Shown here piece after piece: positions 35,931 to 46,404 of a DNA stretch of 64,000 bases. The first letter of the stretch is position 1, and each line of letters begins with the position of its first letter. Source of the stretch: Mycobacterium sp. 3519A (lineage in GTDB: Bacteria > Actinomycetota > Actinomycetes > Mycobacteriales > Mycobacteriaceae); NCBI RefSeq assembly GCF_900240945.1, contig NZ_OESG01000014.1, positions 2,861,315 to 2,925,314 of the forward strand, written 5' to 3'. The notes below the pieces were generated by a model. The model searched no databases. It had not been told where the DNA came from and saw only the letters and a program-made list of their open reading frames with translations. Position numbers and translations under genes: made by a program.

Positions 35931-36908
35931 TTATGCGCTTCGATGCAACTGGCCGGAGGCGCGGTAGTTGGGTGCCGCACGACGGATATCGGATGGCCGT
36001 TGTCCGAAGCGTGCGGTGAATGCGCTGGAAAAGTATGCGCTGGACCGAAATCCGCACCGGGCCGAGATGTCGGCGATGGTAATCGCTGCGAATGACGGCT
36101 GCTGCAACATGTTTCGCGCCGCGTCCAAACGGCGGCCGAGCACATATTGCGGAACAGTCGACCCCGCGCCGGCCATGATCCGTGACAGATGACGCGGGCT
36201 GATCCCTACTGCCTGCGCGATCTTGGTAGCGCACAACGCCGGATCGCTCAGCTTGCTGTCAATGAACGACCGTGCGGCTGCCAAATACGACGACGAAGGC
36301 GGTTCGGCGTCGGGGTTGCACATCGCGCCGACCAGACGCAACAACTCGCCTTCTTCGACCGCTTTTTTGTCGGCCGGACGAAGGGCCTGCCTCATCTGTT
36401 CTGCCACAGATGCGGCGACCGCACCGCGTCTGGACGAAAAGGACTGGAACAGCGGCGCTTCGACATCGGTCCGCCCGCTGTTCTCCTGGAATGCGTGCCT
36501 GGACACACTCAGCAGCAACTCGTCGTATCCCGCCGAATACCCGCCGAGGTACGGCCGATCGGCATCGCATACCACCAACTGGCCTGGCCGCAGCGTCCGG
36601 ATTCCATCGTCGAGGAAGATGAACGCTTCTCCGGCCAACACGAATTGCAGAACGATTGCATTTCCTGGGCTTTGCCGAATCATCTTGGGGGGCCGCTCGA
36701 TCACCACCGGCTTGGCAGTCTTGACGCGCGCTATTTGGGTATGCGCCAGTTGTAGGCCGATTGTCGCGGCCTGGAAGTCCGTCGGCTTCACGGATCGGCA
36801 CTTCAGATTGGCCAGCGCATCCGAAAGGTATTGCTGCCAAGAGGCCACTCGTCGTTCGGGCGGGAGTCCGACGGTGCTGAAGGTACTGGTGCGCACTGGG
36901 TCGGTCAC
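35931..36908 (-). CDS. AraC-family transcriptional regulator (AraC-binding-like N-domain)
   Basis: 325 aa. N-terminal cupin-like domain of the AraC_binding_2 type (QYLSDALANLKCRSVK start, VLQFVLAGEAFIFLDDG, LRPGQLVVCDADRPY) and a C-terminal double HTH (about 215-315; ALCATKIAQAVGISPRHLSRIMAGAGSTV and IADISARCGFRSSAYFSSAFTARFGQRPSDIRR). GTG start at 36908 with AGGAGG seven bases upstream. No divergent target is apparent; a cutinase and a hydrolase lie upstream on the same strand. Confidence 0.88.
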   Translation of the reverse strand: MTDPVRTSTFSTVGLPPERRVASWQQYLSDALANLKCRSVKPTDFQAATIGLQLAHTQIARVKTAKPVVIERPPKMIRQSPGNAIVLQFVLAGEAFIFLDDGIRTLRPGQLVVCDADRPYLGGYSAGYDELLLSVSRHAFQENSGRTDVEAPLFQSFSSRRGAVAASVAEQMRQALRPADKKAVEEGELLRLVGAMCNPDAEPPSSSYLAAARSFIDSKLSDPALCATKIAQAVGISPRHLSRIMAGAGSTVPQYVLGRRLDAARNMLQQPSFAAITIADISARCGFRSSAYFSSAFTARFGQRPSDIRRAAPNYRASGQLHRSA

Positions 36909-37053
36909 CGTTCGCCTCCTGCAGCTTTGCGCCGGCGGTGACGACTACACGTCCTCCTCTGTTGATTGGCGCCTACCCCCATTGTGAGCCAGGGCGCGTC
37001 GGTGAACCTGAAAGCAGGCGGGCAATCGCCTGGGAGGCGCGTCGACCGCGGTC

Positions 37054-37767
37054 TTACATCGGGGACGAGGAAAGGGCACGGGCGGTGAACTCGGCAGCCT
37101 GATCGGCCATTCCGTTGCTCTTGTACGCGCTGTGTGCCGCCCGGCTGAGCCCATCGCCGCAGACGGGATCGCCCGGTGCACACAGTTCGATGGTCTTAGC
37201 CGTGTAGAGCGCTCCGATGGTGATGGGTGGCGCGCTGTGGTCGACGAGGTCCAAAAAGCCGTTCGACGGCTTCCCGAACAACGCCACGGCGGCGACATGT
37301 GGGGCGATGTCCGCAGGCATGGGCCCGGTGATGCCGGCGGGCAGCATGTATCCAGGGGGTACAGAGTCGGTGGTGGTGTAGCCGGCGACGGCGGCGCCTT
37401 GCGAGTAGCCGCCGAGCACGATTTTCGTGTGTGGGCAGCTGGCGGCGATCGATTCGACCTTGTTACTGGCGTCGATGACGCCAAGGGCGGCGTCGTTGAA
37501 GTTCAGCGATGCGGGGTAGTCCACTCCGTAGACGTCGACAGGCTTGCCGCCCAGGCGCGAGGTGAGCGCGTCGACGAATGCCTGTCCGGTGTCGCCGATA
37601 CCTGGCGCTTCGAAGGTGCCGCGGGCGAACACCACCTCGGCGTAGGGACAGGATGGATCCGATTCCGCGGTCGCCGTTGCGATGGCGGGTGATCCCATAC
37701 CGGTTGCGAGGCAAATGATGACGGCGGCAACCGCGCGCAGTGTCCTATGTCGGCTCTTGTCATACAT
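37054..37767 (-). CDS. secreted cutinase-family esterase
   Basis: 237 aa. Signal peptide about 1-34; mature cutinase fold with the catalytic triad visible: Ser122 in GGYSQGAAV, Asp200 in APGDPVC and His212 in AAHSAYKSNGM. Cys40, Cys111, Cys196 and Cys203 fit the two conserved disulfides. Mycobacterial cutinase-like proteins are exported esterases, lipases or phospholipases rather than plant-cutin enzymes. The start ATG 37767 is preceded by GAAAGGGAACC. It lies in the same direction as the alpha/beta hydrolase upstream, but a 137-bp gap suggests a separate promoter. Confidence 0.93.
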   Translation of the reverse strand: MYDKSRHRTLRAVAAVIICLATGMGSPAIATATAESDPSCPYAEVVFARGTFEAPGIGDTGQAFVDALTSRLGGKPVDVYGVDYPASLNFNDAALGVIDASNKVESIAASCPHTKIVLGGYSQGAAVAGYTTTDSVPPGYMLPAGITGPMPADIAPHVAAVALFGKPSNGFLDLVDHSAPPITIGALYTAKTIELCAPGDPVCGDGLSRAAHSAYKSNGMADQAAEFTARALSSSPM

Positions 37768-37904
37768 GGTGGTTCCCTTTCGGTGGCCGACGGATCGGGG
37801 CGGTCACGCCCGTGTGCGGACTAACGCTGTTCGCCGGCCACCGTGGGACCACTATTGGAATTGAAAAGACTACTGGCGCAATAAAACTCGCCAGTCTCGG
37901 CTGT

Positions 37905-38711
37905 TCAGAAGCCCTTCTGGTTCAGCCATTTCAGGACGACGTGGGCCACGTCGCTCCAACCGTGGTCGATGGTCAGTGAGTGTCCGCGTCCTTCAAAGAC
38001 GTGCAGTTCGGTGTCCCCGGAACCCTTTTCGTACAGGCCGAAGACTTCTTCGGTCACCTTGAGCGGGACGGTGTGGTCGTCGCTGCCCGACGTCAGGAGC
38101 AGTGGGCCACGGTCTGCCTTCTGGGTGTCGACCTTCGCGGGTGAGTGGCGGGAGAAGTTCGCCGCAGCACCCTGGAAGAGCGGCTTGCCGGGGCCGGGAA
38201 TGGTCCACTTCTCGTGAAGAGCGTCGGATTCCTCTTCGGTCAGCATGTTGCCGAACGCGTAGCGGAACTGCTCCGGGGTCAGCGAGACGGTGCGGTGCCG
38301 GTTGGCGGGGTTGCCGAGAACCGGGAAGGCGGACCGGATTTGTGCGAAGGGGAGCGCCTTGACGCCCTTGATCTGGGCCGGGTCGATGCCGACGGCGGCC
38401 GTTGCCACATCGTTCGCGAGCAGCTCCTGGGCGATGAGGCCGCCGAAAGAGTGTCCGATCACGATGGGCTTGACCGAGGGAGTGCCGATGATGCGCGTGT
38501 AGTGATCCACCAGCATCTCGATGTCGACGTCGTCCAACGCGTCGGGGTTCGCCCGGGTCTCCGCAACGGTGGGGGCGTCACCGGGCCAGCCCGGCGCCGT
38601 CGCGTGGTAGCCGTGCTGGCCGAAAAGCTCGATCCACGGCTGCCACGAGGCCGAGTGGATCCACAGTCCGTGGATGAAGATGACGGGATTGGCCTTCGTA
38701 GGCGTGGTCAT
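37905..38711 (-). CDS. alpha/beta hydrolase
   Basis: 268 aa. Core alpha/beta hydrolase motifs: N-terminal strand PVIFIHGLWIHSASW with the HG oxyanion loop, nucleophile elbow VIGHSFGGLIAQ, Asp near LLLTSGSDDHTVPL and catalytic His in FEGRGHSLTID. It has no export signal, so it should act in the cytoplasm on an ester, lactone or peroxide substrate that cannot be predicted. ATG 38711 is chosen because AGGAGA lies eight bases upstream; an ATG sixteen codons earlier lacks a site. Confidence 0.9.
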   Translation of the reverse strand: MTTPTKANPVIFIHGLWIHSASWQPWIELFGQHGYHATAPGWPGDAPTVAETRANPDALDDVDIEMLVDHYTRIIGTPSVKPIVIGHSFGGLIAQELLANDVATAAVGIDPAQIKGVKALPFAQIRSAFPVLGNPANRHRTVSLTPEQFRYAFGNMLTEEESDALHEKWTIPGPGKPLFQGAAANFSRHSPAKVDTQKADRGPLLLTSGSDDHTVPLKVTEEVFGLYEKGSGDTELHVFEGRGHSLTIDHGWSDVAHVVLKWLNQKGF

Positions 38712-38971
38712 AACTGTCTCCTGCGGTGTCGTTAGAAGTGGCCAGGCAGCGACTTGCACGGCGCACGCGGCAAGGTCCTGCCGGCGTCGATGCGATTGTG
38801 TGGCTTAGGAAGCAGAAAGCGACGGGCGCACGGCGTAACTGGTCCGAAACCCGAAAGAATGGCGGATTTCCGGAAACGTCCGAGAACTGCCGAACGGGCG
38901 CGTGAGGAAGATCTCCGCGACGAAAGCAGCCCGCACGGAATAGCTCAGGCCGCCTGTGAGTTGGGGTTCGC

Positions 38972-39394
38972 GTGACTACGCAACCGGAAATGAGCCCGAC
39001 GGACTGGGTACGCGAACAGACAGAGCGCATCTTGGCGCAAGGCACCACGGACGGCGTCGAGATCCTCGATCGCGCGGTTGTCCTCTTCACGACCACCGGC
39101 GCGCAGTCCGGCAAGGAGCGATACGTACCGCTCATGCGGGTGGAAGAGGACGGCAAGTATGCGATGGTGGCGTCCAAGGGCGGCGACCCCAAGCACCCGA
39201 GCTGGTACTTCAACGTACGAGCGAACCCCGTGGTGACAGTGCAGGATGGCGACAAGATCACGAAGGGGACCGCGCGCGAGATCGAAGGCGCCGAGCGCGA
39301 CCACTGGTGGAAACTGGCCGTGGCCGCCTACCCGCCGTATGCCGAGTACCAGGCCAAGACTGCGCGACAGATTCCCGTCTTCGTCGTCGAGTAA
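38972..39394 (+). CDS. deazaflavin (F420)-dependent nitroreductase family protein (Ddn-like)
   Basis: 140 aa from GTG 38972. The split-barrel F420 family signature is clear: VVLFTTTGAQSGKERYVPLMRVEEDGKYAMVASKGGDPKHPSWYFNV and the W-rich HHWWK-like DHWWKLAVAAYPPYAEYQAKT end. Ddn of M. tuberculosis, which activates pretomanid, belongs here; relatives reduce quinones or protect against oxidative stress. The gene stands alone, upstream of the tRNA and argS. Confidence 0.9.
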   Translation: MTTQPEMSPTDWVREQTERILAQGTTDGVEILDRAVVLFTTTGAQSGKERYVPLMRVEEDGKYAMVASKGGDPKHPSWYFNVRANPVVTVQDGDKITKGTAREIEGAERDHWWKLAVAAYPPYAEYQAKTARQIPVFVVE

Positions 39395-39526
39395 TTCGCT
39401 CGACGGCCGATTACCAGCGCCAGGGGACCCGGATCACGCCGGACCCCTGGCGTTATTGGTTTCCGCGAAGTACGACGTCTGATGCGTGACGAAGGCATGT
39501 GCTAGACAAAACGCCTGGTCATCTGG

Positions 39527-39599
39527 TGCCCCCGGCAGGATTCGAACCTGCGGCCTTCTGCTCCGGAGGCAGACGCTCTATCCCCTGAGCTACGGGGGC
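39527..39599 (-). tRNA. tRNA-Arg (anticodon CCG)
   Basis: On the minus strand a full cloverleaf can be folded: acceptor stem GCCCCCG/CGGGGGC, D-arm GCTC..GAGC with AGGGGAT loop, anticodon stem TCTGC/GCAGA with loop CTCCGGA giving anticodon CCG, T-arm GCAGG TTCGAAT CCTGC, discriminator A; CCA is not encoded. It reads CGG arginine codons. It is head-to-head with argS, 104 bp apart, so the tRNA and its cognate synthetase share a divergent promoter region. Confidence 0.95.
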
Positions 39600-39689
39600 G
39601 CATGGAGATGGAACTGCGCCAATTGGGCTCCGACAGCGTAACGCATCCGGACGGCTGAAACGGATTCGGGCACTGACCACCCAAGACCA

Positions 39690-39695
39690 TAGGAT
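39690..39695 (+). promoter_or_regulatory. candidate -10 for argS
   Basis: TAGGAT is followed by eight bases and the GTG start of argS at 39704 with no Shine-Dalgarno, consistent with a leaderless transcript. Confidence 0.45.
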
Positions 39696-39703
39696 GGACC
39701 CTC

Positions 39704-41356
39704 GTGACACCTGCCGACCTTGCCGAACTGCTCAAGGCCACCGCCGCCGCGGTGCTGGCCGAGCACGGCCTTGACACCTCCGCACTGCCGGCAACCGTCA
39801 CGGTCGAGCGTCCGCGCAACCCCGAGCACGGCGACTACGCCACCAATGTTGCCCTTCAGCTGGGCAAGAAGGTCGGCGCGAACCCCCGTGAGCTGGCCGA
39901 ATGGCTGGCGACGGCGTTGGCCGCGCAAGACGGTATCGCCGCCGCCGACGTGGCCGGTCCCGGCTTCGTCAACCTGCGCCTGGACGCCTCCGCCCAGAAC
40001 GTGATCGTGGCGAACGTCATCGACGCCGGCGCCACCTATGGCCACTCCGACGCCCTCGCCGGCGAGCACATCAACCTCGAGTTCGTTTCCGCCAACCCGA
40101 CCGGGCCCATCCACATCGGCGGCACCCGCTGGGCCGCGGTCGGCGACGCGCTCGGCCGCCTGCTGTCCACGCAGGGCGCCGCCGTCACCCGCGAGTACTA
40201 CTTCAATGACCACGGCGCGCAGATCGACCGGTTCACCAACTCGCTGGTCGCCGCCGCCAAGGGGGAGCCCACTCCCGACGACGGCTACGCGGGCGACTAC
40301 ATCAAGGAGATCGCCGCCCAGGTGCTCGCCAAGGAACCCGACGCGCTGAACCTGCCCGACGCCGAGATGCGCGAGACGTTCCGCGCCATCGGTGTCGACC
40401 TGATGTTCACCCACATCAAACAGTCGCTGCACGACTTCGGCACCGACTTCGACGAATACACCCACGAAGATTCGATGCACACCTCCGGTCGCGTCGAGCA
40501 GGCCATCGCCAAGCTCCGCGAAGCCGGCAGCATCTACGAGAAGGACGGCGCAGTCTGGCTGCGCACCACCGACTTCGGCGACGACAAAGACCGCGTGGTG
40601 ATCAAGAGCGACGGCAACCCCGCCTACGTGGCCGCCGACATCGCCTACTACCTCGACAAGCGCGAACGTGGATTCGACCTGTGCATCTACATGCTCGGCG
40701 CCGACCACCACGGCTACATTGCCCGCCTCAAGGCCGTCGCCGCCTCGCTCGGTGAAAACCCGGCGACCGTCGAGGTGCTGATCGGCCAGATGGTCAACCT
40801 GGTTCGCGACGGCCAACCGGTCCGGATGAGCAAACGCGCAGGCACCGTGATCACCCTGGATGATCTCGTCGACGCCATCGGTGTCGACGCCGCGCGGTAC
40901 TCACTGATCCGGTCCTCGGTGGACAGCCCCATCGACATCGATCTTGCGCTGTGGTCGTCGGCCTCCAACGAGAACCCGGTCTACTACGTGCAATACGCGC
41001 ACGCCCGGTTGTCCGCGCTGGCCCGCAACGCCGCCGAACTGGGGCTGAGCCCCAGCGTCGCGCACCTCGACCTCCTCACGCACGACAAGGAGGGCACGCT
41101 GATCCGCAACCTCGGCGAGTTCCCGCGCGTGCTGAAAACCGCTGCGGCCCTTCGGGAACCGCACCGCGTCTCGCGCTACCTCGAGGACCTGGCCGGGGAC
41201 TACCACCGGTTCTACGACTCCTGCCGGGTGCTGCCGCAAGGCGACGAGGCGCCCAATGATCTGCATGCCGCCCGACTTGCCCTGTGCGAGGCCACCCGCC
41301 AGGTCATCGCCAACGGCCTCGGTATCCTGGGCGTCTCTGCACCGGAGCGCATGTGA
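39704..41356 (+). CDS. argS: arginyl-tRNA synthetase
   Basis: 550 aa class I synthetase. N-terminal tRNA-binding Add-1 domain (1-110), the HIGH-type motif in [14 protein letters not shown], the KMSK-type motif in [10 protein letters not shown] and a C-terminal all-helical anticodon-binding DALR domain ending [14 protein letters not shown]. It charges tRNA-Arg, one of whose genes lies divergently upstream. It is the first gene of the conserved argS-lysA-thrA-thrC-thrB-rho run; its stop overlaps lysA's start by four bases (ATGTGA), indicating coupling. GTG start. Confidence 0.97.
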   Translation: MTPADLAELLKATAAAVLAEHGLDTSALPATVTVERPRNPEHGDYATNVALQLGKKVGANPRELAEWLATALAAQDGIAAADVAGPGFVNLRLDASAQNVIVANVIDAGATYGHSDALAGEHINLEFVSANPTGPIHIGGTRWAAVGDALGRLLSTQGAAVTREYYFNDHGAQIDRFTNSLVAAAKGEPTPDDGYAGDYIKEIAAQVLAKEPDALNLPDAEMRETFRAIGVDLMFTHIKQSLHDFGTDFDEYTHEDSMHTSGRVEQAIAKLREAGSIYEKDGAVWLRTTDFGDDKDRVVIKSDGNPAYVAADIAYYLDKRERGFDLCIYMLGADHHGYIARLKAVAASLGENPATVEVLIGQMVNLVRDGQPVRMSKRAGTVITLDDLVDAIGVDAARYSLIRSSVDSPIDIDLALWSSASNENPVYYVQYAHARLSALARNAAELGLSPSVAHLDLLTHDKEGTLIRNLGEFPRVLKTAAALREPHRVSRYLEDLAGDYHRFYDSCRVLPQGDEAPNDLHAARLALCEATRQVIANGLGILGVSAPERM

Positions 41357-42774
41357 TCGCTCATCCCGCTGGTCCCCGTCACGCCGAGGAGATCCACCAC
41401 GCCGGCGCTCCGCCCCGGCCGCAGTCGGCCGCCGGTGTACTCAAACTCGCTCCGAATGTCTGGCCGCAGAGCGCTTTTCGCGCCGATGACGGTGTCGTGT
41501 CGATCGGCGGGGTGCCCGTCACCGACATCGCCGCCGAGTTCGGCACGCCCGTCTTCGTGATCGACGAGAACGACTTCCGGTCGCGGTGCCGCGACATCGC
41601 CGCGGCGTTCGGAGGCGGGGACAACGTCCGCTATGCCGCCAAGGCCTTCCTGTGCACCGAGGTGGCGCGCTGGGTCGACGAGGAGGGGCTGTCCCTCGAC
41701 GTGGCCAGCGGCGGCGAATTGGCGGTCGCCCTGCACGCTGACTTCCCGCCCGAGCGAATCGCGTTGCACGGCAACAACAAATCCATCGACGAGCTGACCA
41801 CCGCCGTGAAGGCAGGCATCGGCCACGTCGTTGTCGACTCGATGATCGAGATCGACCGCCTCGACGAGATCGCCGGCGCCGCAGGCGTCGTGCAGGACGT
41901 GCTCGTGCGGGTCACGGTCGGCGTCGAAGCCCACACCCACGAGTTCATCTCCACCGCGCACGAGGACCAGAAATTCGGCCTGTCGCTGGCCAGCGGTGCG
42001 GCCATGGAAGCCGTGCGGCGTGTGTTCGCGACCGACAACCTGCGCCTGGTCGGCCTGCACAGCCACATCGGCTCGCAGATCTTCGACGTCGACGGCTTCG
42101 AGTTGGCCGCCCACCGGGTGATCGGCCTGCTGCGCGACGTCGTCGCCGAGTTCGGCGTCGACAAGACCGCCCAACTCGAGACGGTCGACCTCGGCGGCGG
42201 ACTCGGCATTTCCTATCTGCCGCAAGACGATCCGCCACCGGTGCAGGACCTCGCGGCCAAACTCGACGCGATCGTCCGCAACGAATCCGCCGCCGTCGGC
42301 CTGCCCGCGCCCCGACTCGTGGTCGAACCCGGCCGCGCCATCGCGGGTCCCGGCACCATCACGCTGTACCAGGTCGGCACGGTCAAGGACGTCGCGGTCA
42401 GCCCCGTCGCACATCGCCGCTATGTCAGCGTCGACGGCGGCATGAGCGACAACATCCGCACGTCGCTGTACGGCGCCGAGTACGACGTCCGCCTGCTGTC
42501 CCGCACCACCGAGATGCCCGCCGTGCTGTCTCGGGTCGTCGGCAAGCATTGCGAGAGCGGCGACATCGTCGTGAAGGACACGTGGCTGCCCGATGACGTC
42601 GCGCCGGGCGACCTGTTGGGTGTCGCCGCTACCGGCGCCTACTGCTATTCCATGTCGAGCCGCTACAACCTGATCGGCCGCCCCGCCGTGGTGGCCGTGC
42701 GCGATGGGCGAGCCCGCCTGATTCTGCGCCGTGAGACGGTCGACGATCTGCTCAGTCTGGAGGTAACGAAATGA
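41353..42774 (+). CDS. lysA: diaminopimelate decarboxylase
   Basis: 473 aa PLP enzyme of the alanine-racemase-fold (group IV decarboxylase) type. The PLP lysine is in [26 protein letters not shown] and the [10 protein letters not shown] phosphate-binding motif follow. It converts meso-DAP to L-lysine, the last step of lysine synthesis, and thus balances DAP use between peptidoglycan and protein. The GTG at 41353 overlaps argS's stop; its own stop overlaps hom (ATGA). The position between argS and thrA is the conserved mycobacterial order. Confidence 0.97.
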   Translation: MIAHPAGPRHAEEIHHAGAPPRPQSAAGVLKLAPNVWPQSAFRADDGVVSIGGVPVTDIAAEFGTPVFVIDENDFRSRCRDIAAAFGGGDNVRYAAKAFLCTEVARWVDEEGLSLDVASGGELAVALHADFPPERIALHGNNKSIDELTTAVKAGIGHVVVDSMIEIDRLDEIAGAAGVVQDVLVRVTVGVEAHTHEFISTAHEDQKFGLSLASGAAMEAVRRVFATDNLRLVGLHSHIGSQIFDVDGFELAAHRVIGLLRDVVAEFGVDKTAQLETVDLGGGLGISYLPQDDPPPVQDLAAKLDAIVRNESAAVGLPAPRLVVEPGRAIAGPGTITLYQVGTVKDVAVSPVAHRRYVSVDGGMSDNIRTSLYGAEYDVRLLSRTTEMPAVLSRVVGKHCESGDIVVKDTWLPDDVAPGDLLGVAATGAYCYSMSSRYNLIGRPAVVAVRDGRARLILRRETVDDLLSLEVTK

Positions 42775-44090
42775 GTGAAAAGCCCATCGGGGTAGCCGTA
42801 TTGGGACTCGGCAACGTCGGCAGCGAAGTGGTGCGCATCATCAACGAAAGCGCCAGCGACCTGGCGGCCCGCATCGGGGCGCCGCTGGAGTTGCGCGGCA
42901 TCGGGGTGCGCCGGGTGGCCGACGACCGCGGTGTGCCGGTGGACCTGCTCACCGACAACATCGAGGAGCTGGTGTCCCGCGACGACGTCGACGTCGTCGT
43001 CGAACTGATGGGCCCCGTCGAACCCGCCCGCAAGGCCATCCTCAGCGCCCTCGAGCAGAAGAAGTCCGTCGTCACCGCCAACAAGGCGCTGATGGCGGTC
43101 TCCACAGGCGAATTGGCGCAGGCCGCCGAGCACGCGCACGTCGACCTCTACTTCGAGGCCGCGGTCGCCGGTGCGATCCCCGTCATCCGCCCGCTCACAC
43201 AGTCGCTGGCCGGCGACACGGTGTTGCGCGTCGCGGGCATCGTCAACGGCACCACCAACTACATCCTGTCCGAAATGGACAGCACCGGAGCGGATTACGA
43301 CAGCGCGCTGGCCGACGCCAGCGCCCTTGGCTATGCCGAGGCGGACCCGACCGCCGACGTCGAGGGATACGACGCCGCCGCCAAGGCCGCGATCCTCGCC
43401 TCGATCGCCTTTCACACCCGGGTGACCGCCGACGACGTCTATCGCGAGGGCATCACCAAGGTGACTGCCGCCGATTTCGCGTCGGCACGAGCCCTTGGCT
43501 GCACCATCAAGCTGCTGGCCATCTGCGAGCGGCTCACCAATGACGAAGGGCAGGAACGGGTGTCGGCCCGCGTCTACCCGGCGCTGGTGCCGCTCGACCA
43601 CCCGCTGGCCGCGGTCAACGGCGCATTCAACGCGGTCGTGGTGGAGGCCGAAGCCGCGGGCAGGCTGATGTTCTACGGCCAGGGCGCGGGCGGCGCGCCG
43701 ACCGCCTCGGCGGTGATGGGTGACGTGGTGATGGCCGCCCGCAACCGCGTGCAGGGGGGTCGAGGGCCGCGTGAGTCCAAGTACGCGAAGCTGCCGATCT
43801 CGCCCATCGGTTTCATCCCGACCCGCTACTACGTGAACATGAACGTCGCCGACCGGCCCGGCGTGTTGTCCGCTGTGGCAGCCGAATTCGGCAAGCGCGA
43901 GGTCAGCATCGCCGAGGTGCGCCAGGAGGGCATGGTCGACGAGGGCGGTCAGCGGTGCGGCGCCCGCATCGTCGTCGTCACCCATCAGGCCACCGACGCC
44001 GCACTATCGGAAACCGTTGCGGCGCTGGCCGATCTCGACGTGGTGCAGAGCGTCAACAGCGTGCTTCGCATGGAAGGAACCACCGAATGA
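42771..44090 (+). CDS. thrA: homoserine dehydrogenase
   Basis: 439 aa, monofunctional. NAD(P)-binding [18 protein letters not shown] at the N-terminus, catalytic-domain signature [14 protein letters not shown] and [16 protein letters not shown], and a C-terminal ACT domain (about 350-430, [26 protein letters not shown]) that usually gives threonine feedback inhibition. It reduces aspartate semialdehyde to homoserine. It overlaps lysA and thrC by four bases on each side, so the three are translationally coupled. Also called hom. Confidence 0.97.
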   Translation: MSEKPIGVAVLGLGNVGSEVVRIINESASDLAARIGAPLELRGIGVRRVADDRGVPVDLLTDNIEELVSRDDVDVVVELMGPVEPARKAILSALEQKKSVVTANKALMAVSTGELAQAAEHAHVDLYFEAAVAGAIPVIRPLTQSLAGDTVLRVAGIVNGTTNYILSEMDSTGADYDSALADASALGYAEADPTADVEGYDAAAKAAILASIAFHTRVTADDVYREGITKVTAADFASARALGCTIKLLAICERLTNDEGQERVSARVYPALVPLDHPLAAVNGAFNAVVVEAEAAGRLMFYGQGAGGAPTASAVMGDVVMAARNRVQGGRGPRESKYAKLPISPIGFIPTRYYVNMNVADRPGVLSAVAAEFGKREVSIAEVRQEGMVDEGGQRCGARIVVVTHQATDAALSETVAALADLDVVQSVNSVLRMEGTTE

Positions 44091-45169
44091 CCGCCCCGGG
44101 TACTGCGGTGCACCAGCCCTGGCCGGGGCTGATCGCCGCCTACCGCGACCGACTGCCGGTCGAGGACCACTGGACCGCCATCACGCTGCTCGAAGGCGGC
44201 ACCCCGCTGGTGCCTGCGCCGCGGTTGTCCGAATACACCGGCTGCACAGTGCATCTGAAGGTCGAGGGGCTCAACCCGACCGGCTCGTTCAAGGACCGCG
44301 GCATGACCATGGCCGTCACCGAGGCGGTGGCCCGCGGGCAGAAGGCGGTGCTGTGCGCGTCGACCGGTAACACCTCGGCATCGGCCGCGGCATACGCGGC
44401 GCGGGCGGGCATCACCTGCGCGGTGCTGATCCCGCAAGGCAAGATCGCGATGGGCAAGCTCGCCCAGGCGGTCATGCACGGCGCCAAGATCATCCAGATC
44501 GACGGCAACTTCGACGACTGCCTCGAACTCGCGCGCAAGCTGACCGCCGACTACCCGACGGTGTCACTGGTCAACTCCGTCAACCCATTCCGCATCGAGG
44601 GGCAGAAGACCGCCGCGTTCGAAATCGTCGACGCCCTGGGCACCGCACCGGACGTGCACTCCCTGCCCGTCGGCAACGCGGGCAACATCACCGCGTACTG
44701 GAAGGGCTACCAGGAGTATCACCGCGACGGCGTATCGGATCGGCTGCCGCGCATGCTGGGCACGCAGGCCGCGGGCGCCGCACCGCTGGTGTTGGGGAAA
44801 CCGGTGAGCAATCCCGAGACCATCGCCACCGCGATCCGGATCGGATCGCCTGCCTCGTGGGCCACCGCCGTCGAGGCGCAGCAGCAGTCCAACGGCCGTT
44901 TCCTCGCCGCCACCGACGAGGAGATCCTCGCGGCCTACCACCTGGTGGCTCGCACCGAGGGGGTCTTCGTCGAGCCTGCATCGGCGGCCAGCATCGCCGG
45001 ACTGCTCAAGTCGATCGAGGACGGCTTCGTCGCCAAGGGGTCGACAGTGGTGTGCACCGTGACCGGCAACGGCTTGAAGGACCCGGACACCGCGCTCAAG
45101 GGCATGCCGAGCGTCACGCCGGTGCCGGTTGACCCGACCGCCGTCGTCGAGAAGCTGGGTTTGGTCTGA
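44087..45169 (+). CDS. thrC: threonine synthase
   Basis: 360 aa fold-type II PLP enzyme. The PLP lysine is in [14 protein letters not shown]; the phosphate loop [15 protein letters not shown] and the C-terminal [13 protein letters not shown] motif are typical of ThrC. It converts O-phosphohomoserine to threonine. Start ATG 44087 overlaps the thrA stop (ATGA); GGAAGGAAC lies upstream. Three bases separate it from thrB. Confidence 0.97.
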   Translation: MTAPGTAVHQPWPGLIAAYRDRLPVEDHWTAITLLEGGTPLVPAPRLSEYTGCTVHLKVEGLNPTGSFKDRGMTMAVTEAVARGQKAVLCASTGNTSASAAAYAARAGITCAVLIPQGKIAMGKLAQAVMHGAKIIQIDGNFDDCLELARKLTADYPTVSLVNSVNPFRIEGQKTAAFEIVDALGTAPDVHSLPVGNAGNITAYWKGYQEYHRDGVSDRLPRMLGTQAAGAAPLVLGKPVSNPETIATAIRIGSPASWATAVEAQQQSNGRFLAATDEEILAAYHLVARTEGVFVEPASAASIAGLLKSIEDGFVAKGSTVVCTVTGNGLKDPDTALKGMPSVTPVPVDPTAVVEKLGLV

Positions 45170-46114
<945 letters not shown>

Positions 46115-46333
46115 CGTCGCGGTTCACACGAGTCACACCCGAATCAGCGTGTTTCTTGCTTCCAGCTCCGATGCGGGTTATTCTCGCTGCTGTCCAGCAA
46201 TCGCAGCGTCTCTGCTCGCGCCGACACTAGGACGACCACTTCCCCTTTAGGTGTTCAATCTTGTGGACTGACGGTTCGCCCTATACCGGCGAATCCCGGC
46301 GATCACCGTTGCAGAGGCAATGGTGGGACCTCC

Positions 46334-46388
46334 GCATTCAGCGCCTCAGCTGAATGCCCGGACCCCCGCGTCCGCTGACGAGCGGGGG
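46334..46388 (+). promoter_or_regulatory. two tandem hairpins in the rho leader
   Basis: Hairpin 1: a perfect 9-bp stem (46334-46342 with 46349-46357) and 6-nt loop. Hairpin 2: a 7-bp GC stem (46363-46369 with 46382-46388) and 12-nt loop, ending 17 bases before the rho GTG and next to its ribosome-binding site. Rho genes are often autoregulated in their leader; these hairpins are candidates. The rest of the 46115-46404 gap shows no gene. Confidence 0.45.
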
Positions 46389-46404
46389 ATCAGAAAGGAA
46401 ATCC

